Origin: Succinivibrionaceae bacterium
GTDB taxonomy: Bacteria > Pseudomonadota > Gammaproteobacteria > Enterobacterales > Succinivibrionaceae
Direction: 5' to 3'
Length of the DNA stretch: 64,000 nt
Assembly (NCBI GenBank): GCA_016284235.1
Contig: JAEEOK010000059.1
Span: 1-64,000 of the forward strand
Shown here: positions 28,935 to 38,569 of the stretch, in pieces
Numbering within the stretch: the first letter of the stretch is position 1
Layout of the letters: each line of letters opens with the position of its first letter
The notes under the pieces: model-generated
Seen by the model: only the letters and a program-made list of their open reading frames with translations
Databases searched by the model: none
What the model was told of the DNA's origin: nothing
Translations under genes and position numbers: made by a program

Positions 28935-30398
28935 CTAACCCATGCGGTAGTTAGGAGCCTCTTTGGTAATCGTTACATCATGAACATGGGATTCCTTGAT
29001 GCCGGCACCGGTTATACGGACAAACTGCGGCTTGGTGCGCATTTCATCAATGGTTGCACAGCCGGTCAGTCCCATTGCCGAACGCAGACCGCCCATTTCC
29101 TGATGAATAATATTCTTAAGCGGTCCCTTGTACGGAACACGGCCTTCAATCCCCTCAGGAACGAGTTTGTCGGCTGCATTGTCGGACTGGAAATAGCGAT
29201 CTGCCGATCCCTTGGACATTGCACCGAGAGAACCCATTCCTCTGTATGATTTGAACGAGCGGCCCTGGAACAGTTCGATTTCACCCGGTGCCTCATCAGT
29301 ACCGGCAAACAGAGAACCGACCATAACACAGTGAGCACCTGCGACAAGCGCCTTGGCTATATCACCTGAGTAGCGGATACCTCCGTCAGCAATTACAGTA
29401 ATGCCGGAACCCTTCAGAGCAGATACCGCATTGTCTATGGCTGTAATCTGAGGAACTCCGCAGCCGGTTACTATTCTGGTGGTGCATATTGAGCCCGGAC
29501 CGATACCAACCTTGACAGCATTCACACCGGCCTCTGCAAGAGCAATCGCACCCTCGCTTGTGGCAACATTGCCTCCAATAATCTGAAGATCCGGATAAAG
29601 ACGGCGCGCCTCCTTGATTCGATCCAGAACTCCCTGCGAATGGCCGTGGGATGAATCAATAAGAAGGACATCAATACCGGCCTCAACAAGCGCATCAATT
29701 CGCTTTTCATTACCGGGTCCCGCACCGACTGCGCCGCCGACTCTGAGCCGGCCCAGTGCATCCTTGCAGGCATTAGGTTTTCTTTCAGCCTTTTCAAAAT
29801 CCCTTACCGTACTCATGCCCACAAGTCTGAACTTGTCATCCACAATCAGAACCTTTTCGATCTTGTACTTCTGCATAAGAGCCTGAATTTCCTCGCGGGA
29901 TGCACTCTTCGTGGCTGTAACAAGACGATCCTTTGGAGTCATGGCATTGCACACAAGTGTCGACGGATCTGTAATAAAACGAACGTCACGGCTTGTAATG
30001 AGACCCTCGAGCTCACCGTTTGAATCAACTACCGGATAACCGGCAAAACCATTCTGCCGTGTCATGGCAAGAACTTCAGAAACAGTTGCTGTAGGAGAAA
30101 TTGTTATAGGATTGGTAACCATGCCGCTTTCATAACGCTTCACGCGCCTTACGGCCTCACTCTGTTCCTCTATGGACATGTTCTTATGGATAAATCCGAT
30201 TCCGCCCTCCTGGGCAAGAGCGATTGCAAGCTCAGGTCCGGTAACTGTATCCATGGCGGCGGAAATCATAGGAATATTCAAACGAATGCTCTGAGTAAGT
30301 TTGGTGTGCAGATCTGCAGTATTCGGCAGGACGCTAGAATGAGCTGGAACCAGCAGGACATCATCAAAGGTAAGAGCTTCTTGAGCAATTCTTAACAT
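28935..30398 (-). CDS. guaB: Inosine-5'-monophosphate dehydrogenase
   Basis: GuaB oxidises IMP to XMP with NAD+, the rate-limiting step of guanine nucleotide synthesis. The TIM barrel is interrupted by two CBS domains (about 90-200). The catalytic Cys loop [17 protein letters not shown], the IMP-binding [13 protein letters not shown] and the active-site flap RGMGSLGAM are present. The ATG at 30398 gives [16 protein letters not shown], matching the E. coli start; a TTG two codons earlier opens the frame. GTGAG lies 8 nt upstream. It is transcribed from a consensus-like promoter divergent from that of the secreted protein. Confidence 0.98.
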   Translation of the reverse strand: MLRIAQEALTFDDVLLVPAHSSVLPNTADLHTKLTQSIRLNIPMISAAMDTVTGPELAIALAQEGGIGFIHKNMSIEEQSEAVRRVKRYESGMVTNPITISPTATVSEVLAMTRQNGFAGYPVVDSNGELEGLITSRDVRFITDPSTLVCNAMTPKDRLVTATKSASREEIQALMQKYKIEKVLIVDDKFRLVGMSTVRDFEKAERKPNACKDALGRLRVGGAVGAGPGNEKRIDALVEAGIDVLLIDSSHGHSQGVLDRIKEARRLYPDLQIIGGNVATSEGAIALAEAGVNAVKVGIGPGSICTTRIVTGCGVPQITAIDNAVSALKGSGITVIADGGIRYSGDIAKALVAGAHCVMVGSLFAGTDEAPGEIELFQGRSFKSYRGMGSLGAMSKGSADRYFQSDNAADKLVPEGIEGRVPYKGPLKNIIHQEMGGLRSAMGLTGCATIDEMRTKPQFVRITGAGIKESHVHDVTITKEAPNYRMG

Positions 30399-30449
30399 AG
30401 GCAATACTCACTGTAATTCTTGAAAATATCATGTGTTTATTGCGATAGT

Positions 30450-30478
30450 ATTATATTGAAATAAACCCAAACTGTAAA
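30450..30478 (-). promoter_or_regulatory. guaB promoter
   Basis: On the minus strand TTTACA (five of six) and TATAAT (six of six) are separated by 17 bp. The predicted transcript starts about 45 nt upstream of the guaB ATG. Confidence 0.8.
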
Positions 30479-30540
30479 GATTTGAACCATATCACAGACT
30501 TTATTTTTTTGACAGGTTACGCATAATTATCCGTAAAATT

Positions 30541-30569
30541 TTGACAGTCTGTTACATTCCATATATAAA
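30541..30569 (+). promoter_or_regulatory. Promoter of the secreted 320-aa protein
   Basis: TTGACA (six of six) and TATAAA (five of six) separated by 17 bp, about 60 bp upstream of the ATG at 30629. A second TTGACA lies at 30509-30514 with a poorer -10. Confidence 0.75.
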
Positions 30570-30628
30570 TTACGGGATCTGCTGTACCGCCTGTGGTAGT
30601 GGACAATGTTTAAAAAGGGATAAAACAA

Positions 30629-31591
30629 ATGAAAATATCAACAATCGCAATAAAAGCTGCGATTCTTGCATCTGTCGCAGGTGCAGGAGTAGCATTCCAG
30701 GTCCAAGCCGAAGATATTAACGAAATGCCGGAAAATGTCATCAGAGAAAAAGCTGATAATCTGTTCAAAATTTCTGATTTTTTCAGCTATCCTGATTCTT
30801 TCTACGGCAAAATATTCACCAACAAGACTACCAATAAGGATATTTTGATTATTCTGGCCAATTACCCGGAAGGAGAGTTCACTACACCTGACGAAGTAAT
30901 TAAAAAGTCTGTGGGACCTTTTATTAAATGCCAGTCACCGAAAATTCCGGACGGGGAAAAGGATGAGATGTATGAATTTGAAACCTTCTCCGGCTGTTCA
31001 GTCGAGGGCTCTGAAGTTGAAGGTGCGGTATACACCACCGGAGGATTCTACTCGGTACTGATTTACGAAAAGGGTGTTTCAGAAACCGAACGCGAACTTG
31101 CAAGCAATTACGACAGATCCTTCATGGACAGGCTGTGCGCACAGGACTGCATAGGAATGATGGATGTATTGGAAAATAAAAATCCGGCAGCCCTGAAGTT
31201 AGGTTACACCGTTCTGCCTTCATTCTCATATCCGCTTGAGATGCAGTCATACATGGCAAAAACGTACATCAAGCCGAGTGAGGCGCAGCTCTACAGCTAC
31301 CAGTTAACCGAGCCTGAGGAAGAAAAGGGATCCGCTGAAAACGGGATCAAAAATTTCTGCGGTCAGCAGGTTTCCATAAATAAAAACGGTGCCGGATACG
31401 AATTCAGCAACTGCCTGTCAAAACAGAATGAAAAGCCGATCAAAACTTCAGGCGTTCTGGTTTGGAACGACAAGAAGAAGATTAACGTTCTGAGCATGTG
31501 GTCGGAAAATATGTCCGAAGCCGATCGAAAGATGTTTGATCAGGAAGTAAGCGAATGGGTTGTGAAATTCGATCCTAAGGATTTTGAATAA
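30629..31591 (+). CDS. Unknown secreted protein with signal peptide, 320 aa
   Basis: I do not recognise a family. Residues 1-28 form a Sec signal peptide (MKISTIAIKAAI...VQAED; likely cleavage after VQA). The mature part has no membrane segment. It seems to have two related halves: CQSP...GCSV followed by GAVYTTGGFYSVLIYEKGVSETER, and later CGQQ...NCLS followed by SGVLVWNDKKKINVLSMWSENMSEADR. Each half has a Cys pair that could form a disulfide and a strand-rich stretch followed by a helix, which suggests a duplicated domain. AAAGGG lies before the ATG. Its strong divergent promoter and its own terminator indicate a well-expressed single gene. Location is probably periplasmic. Confidence 0.8.
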   Translation: MKISTIAIKAAILASVAGAGVAFQVQAEDINEMPENVIREKADNLFKISDFFSYPDSFYGKIFTNKTTNKDILIILANYPEGEFTTPDEVIKKSVGPFIKCQSPKIPDGEKDEMYEFETFSGCSVEGSEVEGAVYTTGGFYSVLIYEKGVSETERELASNYDRSFMDRLCAQDCIGMMDVLENKNPAALKLGYTVLPSFSYPLEMQSYMAKTYIKPSEAQLYSYQLTEPEEEKGSAENGIKNFCGQQVSINKNGAGYEFSNCLSKQNEKPIKTSGVLVWNDKKKINVLSMWSENMSEADRKMFDQEVSEWVVKFDPKDFE

Positions 31592-31615
31592 CAGCGTTCT
31601 GCTTCCAGCGGATTC

Positions 31616-31658
31616 AAAAAAAAACTCCGGCAAAAAATTCTGCAGGAGTTTTTTTTTT
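31616..31658. terminator. Bidirectional terminator between secreted protein gene and birA
   Basis: AAACTCC pairs with GGAGTTT around a 16-nt loop. Eight further T residues follow on the plus strand and a matching A run precedes on the left, so the element can end both convergent transcripts. Confidence 0.8.
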
Positions 31659-31678
31659 ACCGTGACGGATCCAGACTT

Positions 31679-32653
31679 TCAGTACTGCAGTGAAACATCT
31701 CCCACATTGAAGGCCTCGGTTTTTCCTGTGCTGTCAACAATCAGTATGCGTCCCTTTCCATCAATACCGTTCTCAACACCCTCTACAATTGTTTCACCGC
31801 TTATTTTATTGACAAGCTTCACTCTTTCACCGCGGTACATGTCCCGGCTGCTCCACTCACTCTGAAACGGTGCAAAGCCTTTTTCCTCAAATTCTGTCAG
31901 CAGACTCCTGTATTCCCTGATGATTGCTATTACGAGTTCATTGCGGGAGATTCTTGCCGGACCGGTTATTTCCTCCAGCGCTATTGCACTGCTGCAGCAG
32001 TTCTGCTGAAGAGACTTTGAGCACACCATATTAAGACCGGTGCCAATCACCACATGAAATTTATCATCCATTGTGGATCTTGATTCAACCAGAATTCCTG
32101 CGAGCTTCCTGTTGCATACATAAATATCATTAGGCCATTTCAGAGCAAGTCCGCCTACGCCGAATTTCTCAAGAGCTCTGATGGTTGCCACGCCTACTGC
32201 TAGACTGAGTCCCGTAATTACAGACGGATTCATTCTCCAGTACATGCTGATAATAATCTGACACGCAAACGGAGAAATCCAGACAGAATTGGCCCGCCCC
32301 ACCCCTTTAGTCTGAGTTTCGGAAAGAATGCAGCTTCCGACTTCAAAATTCTCCAGATAACTCATCATGTAACTGTTGGTGGAATCTATCATGTCAAAAA
32401 CCTGTACCGGAGCACCGCCTACCGCACTGCTGATTCGCTCGCTGTCCAGGAGTTCAACAGTGCTTGGCAAAGCATATCCTCTGCCCTTGACTGCATAAAT
32501 ATCAAGTCCCAGCTCCTGCAGTTTATGCACATACTTGGCAATTGTCGTCCTGGAGGTTTTCATTACCTCTCCAAGTTCGGTACCGGCATGATATTTGCCG
32601 TCGCTTAGAATACCGAGCAGCTCCTTGTATCGGGAATTAAGATGTCTTCTCAT
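31679..32653 (-). CDS. birA: Bifunctional biotin-protein ligase / biotin operon repressor BirA
   Basis: BirA attaches biotin to the carboxyl carrier protein of acetyl-CoA carboxylase and, in the two-domain form, represses bio genes. An N-terminal winged helix (about 1-65, TSRTTIAKYVHKLQELGLDIYAVKGRGYAL) precedes the ligase domain with LKWPNDIYVCNRKLAGILVE and a C-terminal SH3-like domain. The biotin-loop GRGRRG of E. coli reads GVGRAN here; the Arg equivalent to R118 is kept. The ATG at 32653 directly follows the murB stop (one base between); an upstream start 102 bp earlier would run inside murB and is rejected. It is the last gene of the mla-mur run. Confidence 0.93.
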   Translation of the reverse strand: MRRHLNSRYKELLGILSDGKYHAGTELGEVMKTSRTTIAKYVHKLQELGLDIYAVKGRGYALPSTVELLDSERISSAVGGAPVQVFDMIDSTNSYMMSYLENFEVGSCILSETQTKGVGRANSVWISPFACQIIISMYWRMNPSVITGLSLAVGVATIRALEKFGVGGLALKWPNDIYVCNRKLAGILVESRSTMDDKFHVVIGTGLNMVCSKSLQQNCCSSAIALEEITGPARISRNELVIAIIREYRSLLTEFEEKGFAPFQSEWSSRDMYRGERVKLVNKISGETIVEGVENGIDGKGRILIVDSTGKTEAFNVGDVSLQY

Positions 32654-32654
32654 A

Positions 32655-33656
32655 TCAGTCCAGGGATATTTCTCCAGTTTTTCCAAATATTCTGACTTCA
32701 GGATGCAGTCTGACGCCAAACCGATCATAAACACAACCGGCAACGTGCCTTGCAAGCTCCATCAGATCAGCAGGTTCCGCACCTCCGTAATTAACTAAAA
32801 TAAGCGCCTGCTTATCATAGACACCGGCATTATGATATCTAAAACCCTTGAGTCCTGCCCTGTCAATCAGCCAGCCGGCAGGCACCTTGAAGGAGCCGTT
32901 TCCAAGACTGAATGCCGGTACATCGGGAAACTCTTCCCTAAGGCGCTGGCAGCATGGTTCATCAACAACCGGATTCTGAAAGAAGCTGCCCGCATTACCC
33001 AGTACGGCGGGATCCGGAATTCTTGCCCGCCTGATTTCAACAATATGCTCCAGCAAATCCACCGGTTTGAGATCTGAGACAGTCTGAAGAGACCTGAGGG
33101 GTCCGTAATCAAGAACCGGCTTCCACCTTTTAGGCAGACGAAGTCCGATTGCCGTAATAACAAGTCTGTCGCGCCACTCACCCTTGAACCTGCTGAATCT
33201 GTACCCGAATGCACACTCCGCAGGAGCAAAACGCACAACACTACCCGATGCGTCGACAGCCTCCACATATTCACAAAAATCAGAAAACTCCCTGCCGTAT
33301 GCACCTATATTCTGAACCGGAGCAGCACCGCATGTTCCCGGGATCAGAGCAAGATTTTCCAGTCCCGCTATCCCCTGATATGTCAGAGAAGCGACCAGTT
33401 TATGCCAGATTTCACCGGCTGAAGCTCTTACATGATAGCATTCCTGATCCTCGCAAATATCAACACCTGCAGTTCTCATAATGCCGATCTGACCGGAGAA
33501 ATTCTCCGTAAACAGAACATCAGAACCGCATCCCAGCAGAAGTTTCGGGTTTCGATGACGAAGAAAGGAGATGCAATCCTCAGTTTTCTCAAGAAACGAT
33601 ATGCCGTCGGCACTGACATCCAGTCCAAAGGTATGGTATGGCTTAAGCTTTTCCAT
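32655..33656 (-). CDS. murB: UDP-N-acetylenolpyruvoylglucosamine reductase MurB
   Basis: MurB reduces enolpyruvyl-UDP-GlcNAc to UDP-MurNAc with NADPH and FAD. It is a type I MurB of 333 residues like E. coli (342): HTFGLDV at the N terminus, FAD-binding LLGCGSDVLF, GLENLALIPGTCGAAPVQNIGAYG, the catalytic Tyr/Arg region FGYRFSRFKG, NAGSFFQNP with the catalytic Ser, and a C-terminal LHPEVRIFG. It lies 2 bp after murA and 1 bp before birA. Confidence 0.96.
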   Translation of the reverse strand: MEKLKPYHTFGLDVSADGISFLEKTEDCISFLRHRNPKLLLGCGSDVLFTENFSGQIGIMRTAGVDICEDQECYHVRASAGEIWHKLVASLTYQGIAGLENLALIPGTCGAAPVQNIGAYGREFSDFCEYVEAVDASGSVVRFAPAECAFGYRFSRFKGEWRDRLVITAIGLRLPKRWKPVLDYGPLRSLQTVSDLKPVDLLEHIVEIRRARIPDPAVLGNAGSFFQNPVVDEPCCQRLREEFPDVPAFSLGNGSFKVPAGWLIDRAGLKGFRYHNAGVYDKQALILVNYGGAEPADLMELARHVAGCVYDRFGVRLHPEVRIFGKTGEISLD

Positions 33657-33658
33657 TG

Positions 33659-34918
33659 TTATTCAATTCTGGTGATATTGCAGCCAAGCCCGTTCAGTTT
33701 GTCCTCTATATGCTCATAGCCGCGATCAATATGATATATGCGATCTACAATCGTCTCACCCTTTGCAATCGTGCCGGCAAGAACAAGCGAGGCTGAAGCC
33801 CGCAGATCAGTGGCCATAACATTGGTGCCAACAAGATACGGAACATCGTGGCAGATGGCGGTATTGCCCTGCAGTTCAATATTCGCACCCATGCGGTTAA
33901 GTTCGGGAACGTGCATAAAACGGTTTTCAAAAATGGTCTCAACCACTACTCCGTCACCGCGGGCAACGGCATTGAGCAAGGTAAACTGAGCCTGCATGTC
34001 TGTAGGGAAACCCGGATATGGTTTGGTCGTCACAGACACCGGACAGAGTTCTCTTCCTCTCATGTCAAGTTCAATTGTATCAGCCGTAGTTTTTATAAGA
34101 GCTCCGGCCTCCGTAAGTTTATCCAGGACAATTTCCAGAAGTTTAGGATCTGTATTAAGGCATCTGATGTGTCCCTTTGAAATTGCGGCACCCACCAGAA
34201 ACGTCCCTGTTTCTATGCGATCCGGCTGAACTCTGTATGTACCGCCGTGTAAACTTTCAACACCCTCTATGGTTACAGTACTCGTTCCCGCCCCTGTGAT
34301 TCTAGCACCGAGAGTATTGAGAAAATTGCACAAATCACAGATTTCCGGCTCTCGTGCGGCATTGTCAATTACTGTGACACCGTCAGCCAGAACTGCCGCC
34401 ATGACAAGGTTCTCTGTACCTGTAACCGAAACCAGATCCATATTGATGCGACCGCCGGTAAGCCGACCAGATGGCACAACTGACTTGATGTAGCCGGACT
34501 CCACGCGGATCTGTGCTCCCAGAGCCTCCAGACCCTTGATATGAAGATTGCACGGTCTTGCTCCGATGGCACATCCTCCGGGGAGAGAAACCTCGGCCAT
34601 ACCGAGCTTTCCGGTAAGCGGCCCGAGACTCATTACCGACGCACGCATAGTTTTTACCAGCTCATACGGAGCTATGTAATTGCCGACACGACCTTCTACA
34701 TAAACCTCATTGCCGATCATTTCACACTTTTTACCTGCCAGAGTAAGAAGCTTCAGAGCCGTTTTCACATCCATCAGTTTCGGAATATTTGTCAGTTTCA
34801 CCGGCTCATCAGTGAGAATAGTGGCAAAAATCAGAGGCAGAGCAGTGTTCTTGGCTCCGGAAATCACTACATCTCCCAGCCAGGGCTTGGAACTACCCTT
34901 AATTTTAAGTTTATCCAT
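33659..34918 (-). CDS. murA: UDP-N-acetylglucosamine 1-carboxyvinyltransferase MurA
   Basis: MurA transfers enolpyruvate from PEP to UDP-GlcNAc, the first committed step of peptidoglycan synthesis and the fosfomycin target. The 419 residues match E. coli. [13 protein letters not shown] is at the N terminus, the reactive Cys is in [11 protein letters not shown] (fosfomycin-sensitive form), and the conserved [15 protein letters not shown] stretch and GYEHIEDKL end are present. It overlaps mlaB by 8 bp. IbaG, which lies between mlaB and murA in E. coli, is absent. MurA and MurB being adjacent means the first two Mur steps share one transcript. Confidence 0.97.
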   Translation of the reverse strand: MDKLKIKGSSKPWLGDVVISGAKNTALPLIFATILTDEPVKLTNIPKLMDVKTALKLLTLAGKKCEMIGNEVYVEGRVGNYIAPYELVKTMRASVMSLGPLTGKLGMAEVSLPGGCAIGARPCNLHIKGLEALGAQIRVESGYIKSVVPSGRLTGGRINMDLVSVTGTENLVMAAVLADGVTVIDNAAREPEICDLCNFLNTLGARITGAGTSTVTIEGVESLHGGTYRVQPDRIETGTFLVGAAISKGHIRCLNTDPKLLEIVLDKLTEAGALIKTTADTIELDMRGRELCPVSVTTKPYPGFPTDMQAQFTLLNAVARGDGVVVETIFENRFMHVPELNRMGANIELQGNTAICHDVPYLVGTNVMATDLRASASLVLAGTIAKGETIVDRIYHIDRGYEHIEDKLNGLGCNITRIE

Positions 34919-35180
34919 TGTTTCTGAATTCCATTAAATCATCAACGCTGTATATTCGAATAAGGGATATCAGTGAAGGAGGAGCGTTATGGCATATCAG
35001 ACGCTGACTACGCTGTCTGCAGCACTTTCCCCATTTCACCAAAAAGGCAACAGCTGACGAATCACAACTTTCAACGCCGTCAAAATCAACTTCGCTGTCA
35101 TCAAACCAGCGATCGCGGCTAGTTGCCCAGATTCTTGAAACAGATTTGTGATCAAGTCTGTTTTCTTCTATTTTAATCAT
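34911..35180 (-). CDS. mlaB: STAS-domain protein MlaB of the Mla lipid transporter
   Basis: A short protein of 89 residues with the fold pattern of STAS domains: a beta strand ending [20 protein letters not shown], in which DSSAVAFL corresponds to the conserved D-S-A/S loop, and a second half with [19 protein letters not shown]. MlaB binds the ATPase MlaF and regulates the inner-membrane complex MlaFEDB. The ATG at 35180 fits; a frame that begins 156 bp earlier lies inside mlaC. The STAS domain is divergent, so assignment leans on position after mlaC. Confidence 0.82.
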   Translation of the reverse strand: MIKIEENRLDHKSVSRIWATSRDRWFDDSEVDFDGVESCDSSAVAFLVKWGKCCRQRSQRLICHNAPPSLISLIRIYSVDDLMEFRNNG

Positions 35181-35190
35181 AAAACAACCA

Positions 35191-35799
35191 CTACTTGGAA
35201 GACGGCATATTATGCTCTTCGAGCATTGTGCAGACTTTGTCAATTCCGTTCTTGACAATGAGATCATTAAATTCTGCCTGCTTTGATGAAAGAAGACTGA
35301 TACCCTCTGCAACCATATCGTATACCTTCCATTCACCCGTCTTCTGATTCTGCCTCAGTTTAAAGGCAAGCTGATACTGGTTGCCGTCACTTGATTTTAT
35401 AGAAACATTGACTATCGTGCTCTTGGCATCTCCCACAACCTTAGGATCAATCACCAGACTCTGGTTGTCATACTTGCCAAGTGCGGAGGAATAGGTATCA
35501 ATAATATATGTCTCAAAAGCCTGAACGAAACGCTTTCTCTGCTCCTCGTTGGTGGAACGTATATTTGCACCGAGTACCTTGTATGCAGCGTATTTTATAT
35601 CTACATAAGGCATCAGATCCGTCTTGACCAGATTTTTAAGTGCTGAAGGATCAGATGTGACCTGCTTTGTAAGCTTAGGGAACAGATTACCGGATACGCT
35701 GCTGATTAAATCGTATGCTCCGTCACCGGCCACGGCCACGGAAGACAGGACAAAAAACATAAAGAAACCGATAAAACAGGTACGTAATTTTTTAATCAT
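35191..35799 (-). CDS. mlaC: Periplasmic phospholipid-binding protein MlaC
   Basis: MlaC shuttles phospholipids between the outer-membrane MlaA-porin complex and MlaFEDB in the inner membrane. A signal peptide (about 1-24, FIGFFMFFVLSSVAVAGDG) precedes the MlaC/Ttg2D domain: VKTDLMPYVDIKYAAYKVLG, RKRFVQAFETYIIDTYSSAL and WKVYDMVAEGISLL. Length 202 fits (E. coli 211). It lies 11 bp after mlaD. Confidence 0.95.
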   Translation of the reverse strand: MIKKLRTCFIGFFMFFVLSSVAVAGDGAYDLISSVSGNLFPKLTKQVTSDPSALKNLVKTDLMPYVDIKYAAYKVLGANIRSTNEEQRKRFVQAFETYIIDTYSSALGKYDNQSLVIDPKVVGDAKSTIVNVSIKSSDGNQYQLAFKLRQNQKTGEWKVYDMVAEGISLLSSKQAEFNDLIVKNGIDKVCTMLEEHNMPSSK

Positions 35800-35810
35800 T
35801 TCTATTTTCC

Positions 35811-36317
35811 TTAATTTGAACTGCCGTTGTCAGTTTTAGCAGACGAAACACTGTAAAGGAATTTGCCGAGCAACTCCTCCAACACTATTGCGGATTCAGT
35901 AAAATTGGTGGTATCGCCATCCTTAAGGTAAACAGGATTGCCGTCATCATCCATGCTGGCAAAATCCGGCTTGACACCCAGATACTGTTCACCAAGCAGT
36001 CCTGATGTCAGCACCGAGAATGTGGTATCAGAACCCAGTTCACTGTAGCGCCGATCTATCTTGATGGTAACCACAGGCTGCAGAGTCTTGGGATCGATTT
36101 TAATATCGGAAACACTGCCTATAACAACTCCTCCCAGCTTAACCGGAGATCTTACCTTGAGAGATCCTATATTGCTGAAACGCCCGTATACCGTATAAAA
36201 CTCCCCGGAGCCTGCATCCAGAGTAAGTCCGGCTACCTTAAGCGCCAGAACAACGGCAGCCGTGATACCTGCAACCAAAAAGCAGCCGACTATAAATTCA
36301 AGCCAATTTACCTTCAT
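35811..36317 (-). CDS. mlaD: Mla substrate-binding subunit MlaD (MCE domain)
   Basis: MlaD is anchored by one N-terminal membrane segment (about 5-27) and forms a hexameric MCE ring through which lipids pass. The MCE motif appears as VYGRFSNIGSLKVRSPVKLGGVVIGSVSDI and the GLLGEQYLGV stretch follows. The ATG at 36317 starts MKVNWLEFIVG, as in other MlaD; a TTG four codons upstream is not used. About 168 residues, slightly shorter than E. coli (183). Confidence 0.95.
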   Translation of the reverse strand: MKVNWLEFIVGCFLVAGITAAVVLALKVAGLTLDAGSGEFYTVYGRFSNIGSLKVRSPVKLGGVVIGSVSDIKIDPKTLQPVVTIKIDRRYSELGSDTTFSVLTSGLLGEQYLGVKPDFASMDDDGNPVYLKDGDTTNFTESAIVLEELLGKFLYSVSSAKTDNGSSN

Positions 36318-36331
36318 AAAACTTCCCAATA

Positions 36332-37111
36332 TCAGTTGAACATCAGCGCTGTCAACACAAAATCCAAACCAAGCACAATCAGGGACGAATGAACAACAGT
36401 CTGAGTTGTCGCCTTACTGATACCTGCCGCTGTAGGCAGGCAGTTATAACCGTTAAACAGAGCCACCCAGCACACCACAATGGCAAAAATCACACTTTTG
36501 ATCCAGCCCTGCGCTATATCTTCATAAAGATCAACTGATGCCTGGGTTCCTGTCCAGAATGTGCCCTCATCAATTCCAAGCCAGTCTACACCTACCATCT
36601 TGCCGCCGTATATGCCGATAACCGAAAACATAAATGTCAGCAGAGGAAGAGACACAAAACCGGCCCAGAAGCGGGGGGATATAACCCTTCTCAAAGGATC
36701 CACTGCCATCATTTCCATGCTTGACAGCTGTTCCGTCGCTTTCATAAGACCTATTTCCGCCGTAAGCGCCGAGCCTGCACGTCCCGCAAAAAGCAAGGCT
36801 GCCACGACAGGTCCGAGTTCTCTTAAGATGGAAAGACTGACCAGGGGACCGAGACTTGCTTCAGCCTTGAACTGAACCAGCACATTGTAGCCCTGCAATC
36901 CCAGAACCATTCCTATAAAAAGTCCCGAAACGATAATTATCATAACGGACTGCACCCCTACCACATAGAGCTGCTCGACAAAAAGCGGAAAATGCTTTCT
37001 AAACTGAGGTTTTCCAAACAGTGCGTGAATCAGAACCAGCAGCGCTCTTCCAAGAGCTGTAAGAAAACAGATACCCCTGTGCCCGAGATTTGAAATTGAT
37101 TCAACCAGCAT
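36332..37111 (-). CDS. mlaE: Mla ABC transporter permease MlaE
   Basis: The permease of the MlaFEDB complex, 259 residues with about five membrane helices. Conserved features include the N-terminal amphipathic helix region, [19 protein letters not shown]-like [26 protein letters not shown] and the [11 protein letters not shown] coupling helix. It lies 2 bp after mlaF and 14 bp before the preferred mlaD ATG. Confidence 0.97.
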   Translation of the reverse strand: MLVESISNLGHRGICFLTALGRALLVLIHALFGKPQFRKHFPLFVEQLYVVGVQSVMIIIVSGLFIGMVLGLQGYNVLVQFKAEASLGPLVSLSILRELGPVVAALLFAGRAGSALTAEIGLMKATEQLSSMEMMAVDPLRRVISPRFWAGFVSLPLLTFMFSVIGIYGGKMVGVDWLGIDEGTFWTGTQASVDLYEDIAQGWIKSVIFAIVVCWVALFNGYNCLPTAAGISKATTQTVVHSSLIVLGLDFVLTALMFN

Positions 37112-37113
37112 AA

Positions 37114-37911
37114 TCAGAGTTCCTCAAGGTAGTTTCCGGCAGGATAATGAAAAGGGACGGCACCGTCAGGAAGACCATGAATAAACTGATATACATCAGG
37201 ATGCTTTTCCCTCTGAAGCTGCTCAGGAACACCATGCGCCAGTACGCGACCGCCGGAAACAAGATAGACATAGTCAGCAATAGACATGACCTCTCCTACA
37301 TCATGAGAGACAATAATAGAGGTAATACCTAAAGATTCGTTAAGTTCCTTGATAAGTTTGAGCAGAACAGCCATGGTAATCGGATCCTGACCGGTCAGAG
37401 GTTCATCATACATTATCAGCTCGGGATCAAGGGCAATGGATCTTGCAAGTGCCGCCCGGCGAGACATTCCGCCGGACAGTTCAGACGGCATAAGCGAGGC
37501 AGCACCTCTGAGACCGACCGTCTCCAGCTTCATCATAACAAGAGTCCGGATCAGTTCCTCGGGAAGATCGGTATGTTCACGAAGCGGATAGGCGACATTG
37601 TCAAAAACGCTCATACCGGTAAAAAGAGCCCCGCTCTGAAACAGCATGCTCATTTTTTTTCTTAACTCGTAAAGAGCACTTCTACCCAGTTCCGGAATAT
37701 TCTTGTCTTCATAAAAGACCGAGCCGCTGTCAGGCTTGAGCTGACCGCCGATGATCCTTAGCAAAGTTGTCTTACCGGTACCGCTCGGCCCCATAACTGC
37801 AGTGATTTTTCCTCGAGGAATAGTAAGTGACACATTGTCATATATTTTGCGAAGCCCGCGGGAAAAGGTTACATTCTCGATTCTAATCAGAGAATCCTGT
37901 AACATTGACAT
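37114..37911 (-). CDS. mlaF: Mla ABC transporter ATP-binding protein MlaF
   Basis: The ATPase of the Mla phospholipid transporter. Walker A is [10 protein letters not shown]-loop LFQSGALF, signature [15 protein letters not shown], Walker [14 protein letters not shown] and switch His in IIVSHD. The C-terminal extension ([21 protein letters not shown]) is the MlaF-type tail that contacts MlaB. GAGG precedes the ATG closely; a second ATG at codon 3 has better spacing. It is the first gene of the mlaFEDCB-murA-murB-birA run, with a 658-bp spacer upstream. Confidence 0.96.
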   Translation of the reverse strand: MSMLQDSLIRIENVTFSRGLRKIYDNVSLTIPRGKITAVMGPSGTGKTTLLRIIGGQLKPDSGSVFYEDKNIPELGRSALYELRKKMSMLFQSGALFTGMSVFDNVAYPLREHTDLPEELIRTLVMMKLETVGLRGAASLMPSELSGGMSRRAALARSIALDPELIMYDEPLTGQDPITMAVLLKLIKELNESLGITSIIVSHDVGEVMSIADYVYLVSGGRVLAHGVPEQLQREKHPDVYQFIHGLPDGAVPFHYPAGNYLEEL

Positions 37912-38116
37912 AAAACCTCAACTTATATGTATTCATCCTTTCAGATGAAGCATTACCCTCAAGACTGGCGCAATTCAATGCATAAAAAAGATTTGCACCG
38001 AAATGTATCTGACTGCAACGCATCACAGAATTCTGTACCGGAACTTAATTTTCCAAAAAAGTTCCTGTAAAACCGTGCAACCATCCACTACGCGTTAGGT
38101 CATTTTGCCATAAAAA

Positions 38117-38130
38117 GTGATAAAAATCAC
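38117..38130. promoter_or_regulatory. CRP-like palindrome upstream of mlaF
   Basis: GTGA-N6-TCAC (core of the CRP consensus), with AT-rich spacer and flanks, 206 bp upstream of the mlaF start. The outer T and A of the consensus are missing, and a chance match is possible. Confidence 0.25.
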
Positions 38131-38482
38131 GAAATTTGACAATTTTTTAGCCAGATCTATTTTGCTTTCGGCAGTCCGCAGCGAACCCAAAAACTGAATA
38201 CAGACCGCACCATACCGCTGTGACCAAATGCTACAAACCAGGAGAAGAAGACCCAAAATCAAAGAAGGAACATGATCCGGCAATCCTATCATCCGCCTTC
38301 AGCTGCTGCAGAGCTTACGTTTTCATCAAGCGACAATATAGAGACATCCGGCAATCTGATATGTTCAAAAAGAAAAGAAAAAAAATAAGAAGGGAATGGA
38401 CATAAAATACAATCCGGTATGAGGACAGGAACCCGCAAAATATCAAAAAGTGCCAAAATCTGTACATGCCTTAAAAACCGGC

Positions 38483-38516
38483 AAAAAAAAAGGAGGTTCA
38501 TGACACACAAACCTCC
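38483..38516 (-). terminator. Terminator of the DUF2750 gene
   Basis: On the minus strand GGAGGTT pairs perfectly with AACCTCC around an 11-nt loop and is followed by nine T residues, 53 bp past the stop. Confidence 0.88.
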
Positions 38517-38569
38517 CCGAACCGCAAGGCGTCTGCCGCAGTTCTATCGAACCTGCTGTACCTGCAAAC

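Larger units (their letters stand above)
37912..38569. other. Intergenic region upstream of mlaF
   Basis: About 658 bp. It holds the promoter region of the mla run on the left, a CRP-like palindrome near 38117, and the terminator of the DUF2750 gene on the right. Short frames (up to 73 codons) show no family features or ribosome sites. I could not pick a convincing -35/-10 pair for mlaF. Confidence 0.45.

Noticed and set aside
32654..32755. Longer N terminus for BirA
   Set aside because: The extension lies inside murB and is not seen in BirA; the ATG at 32653 places the winged helix at the start.
35181..35336. Longer N terminus for MlaB
   Set aside because: It lies inside mlaC and adds sequence foreign to STAS domains; the ATG at 35180 fits the family.
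38095..38510. Short frames in the mlaF upstream spacer
   Set aside because: They run across a terminator and a palindrome and show no protein-like pattern.
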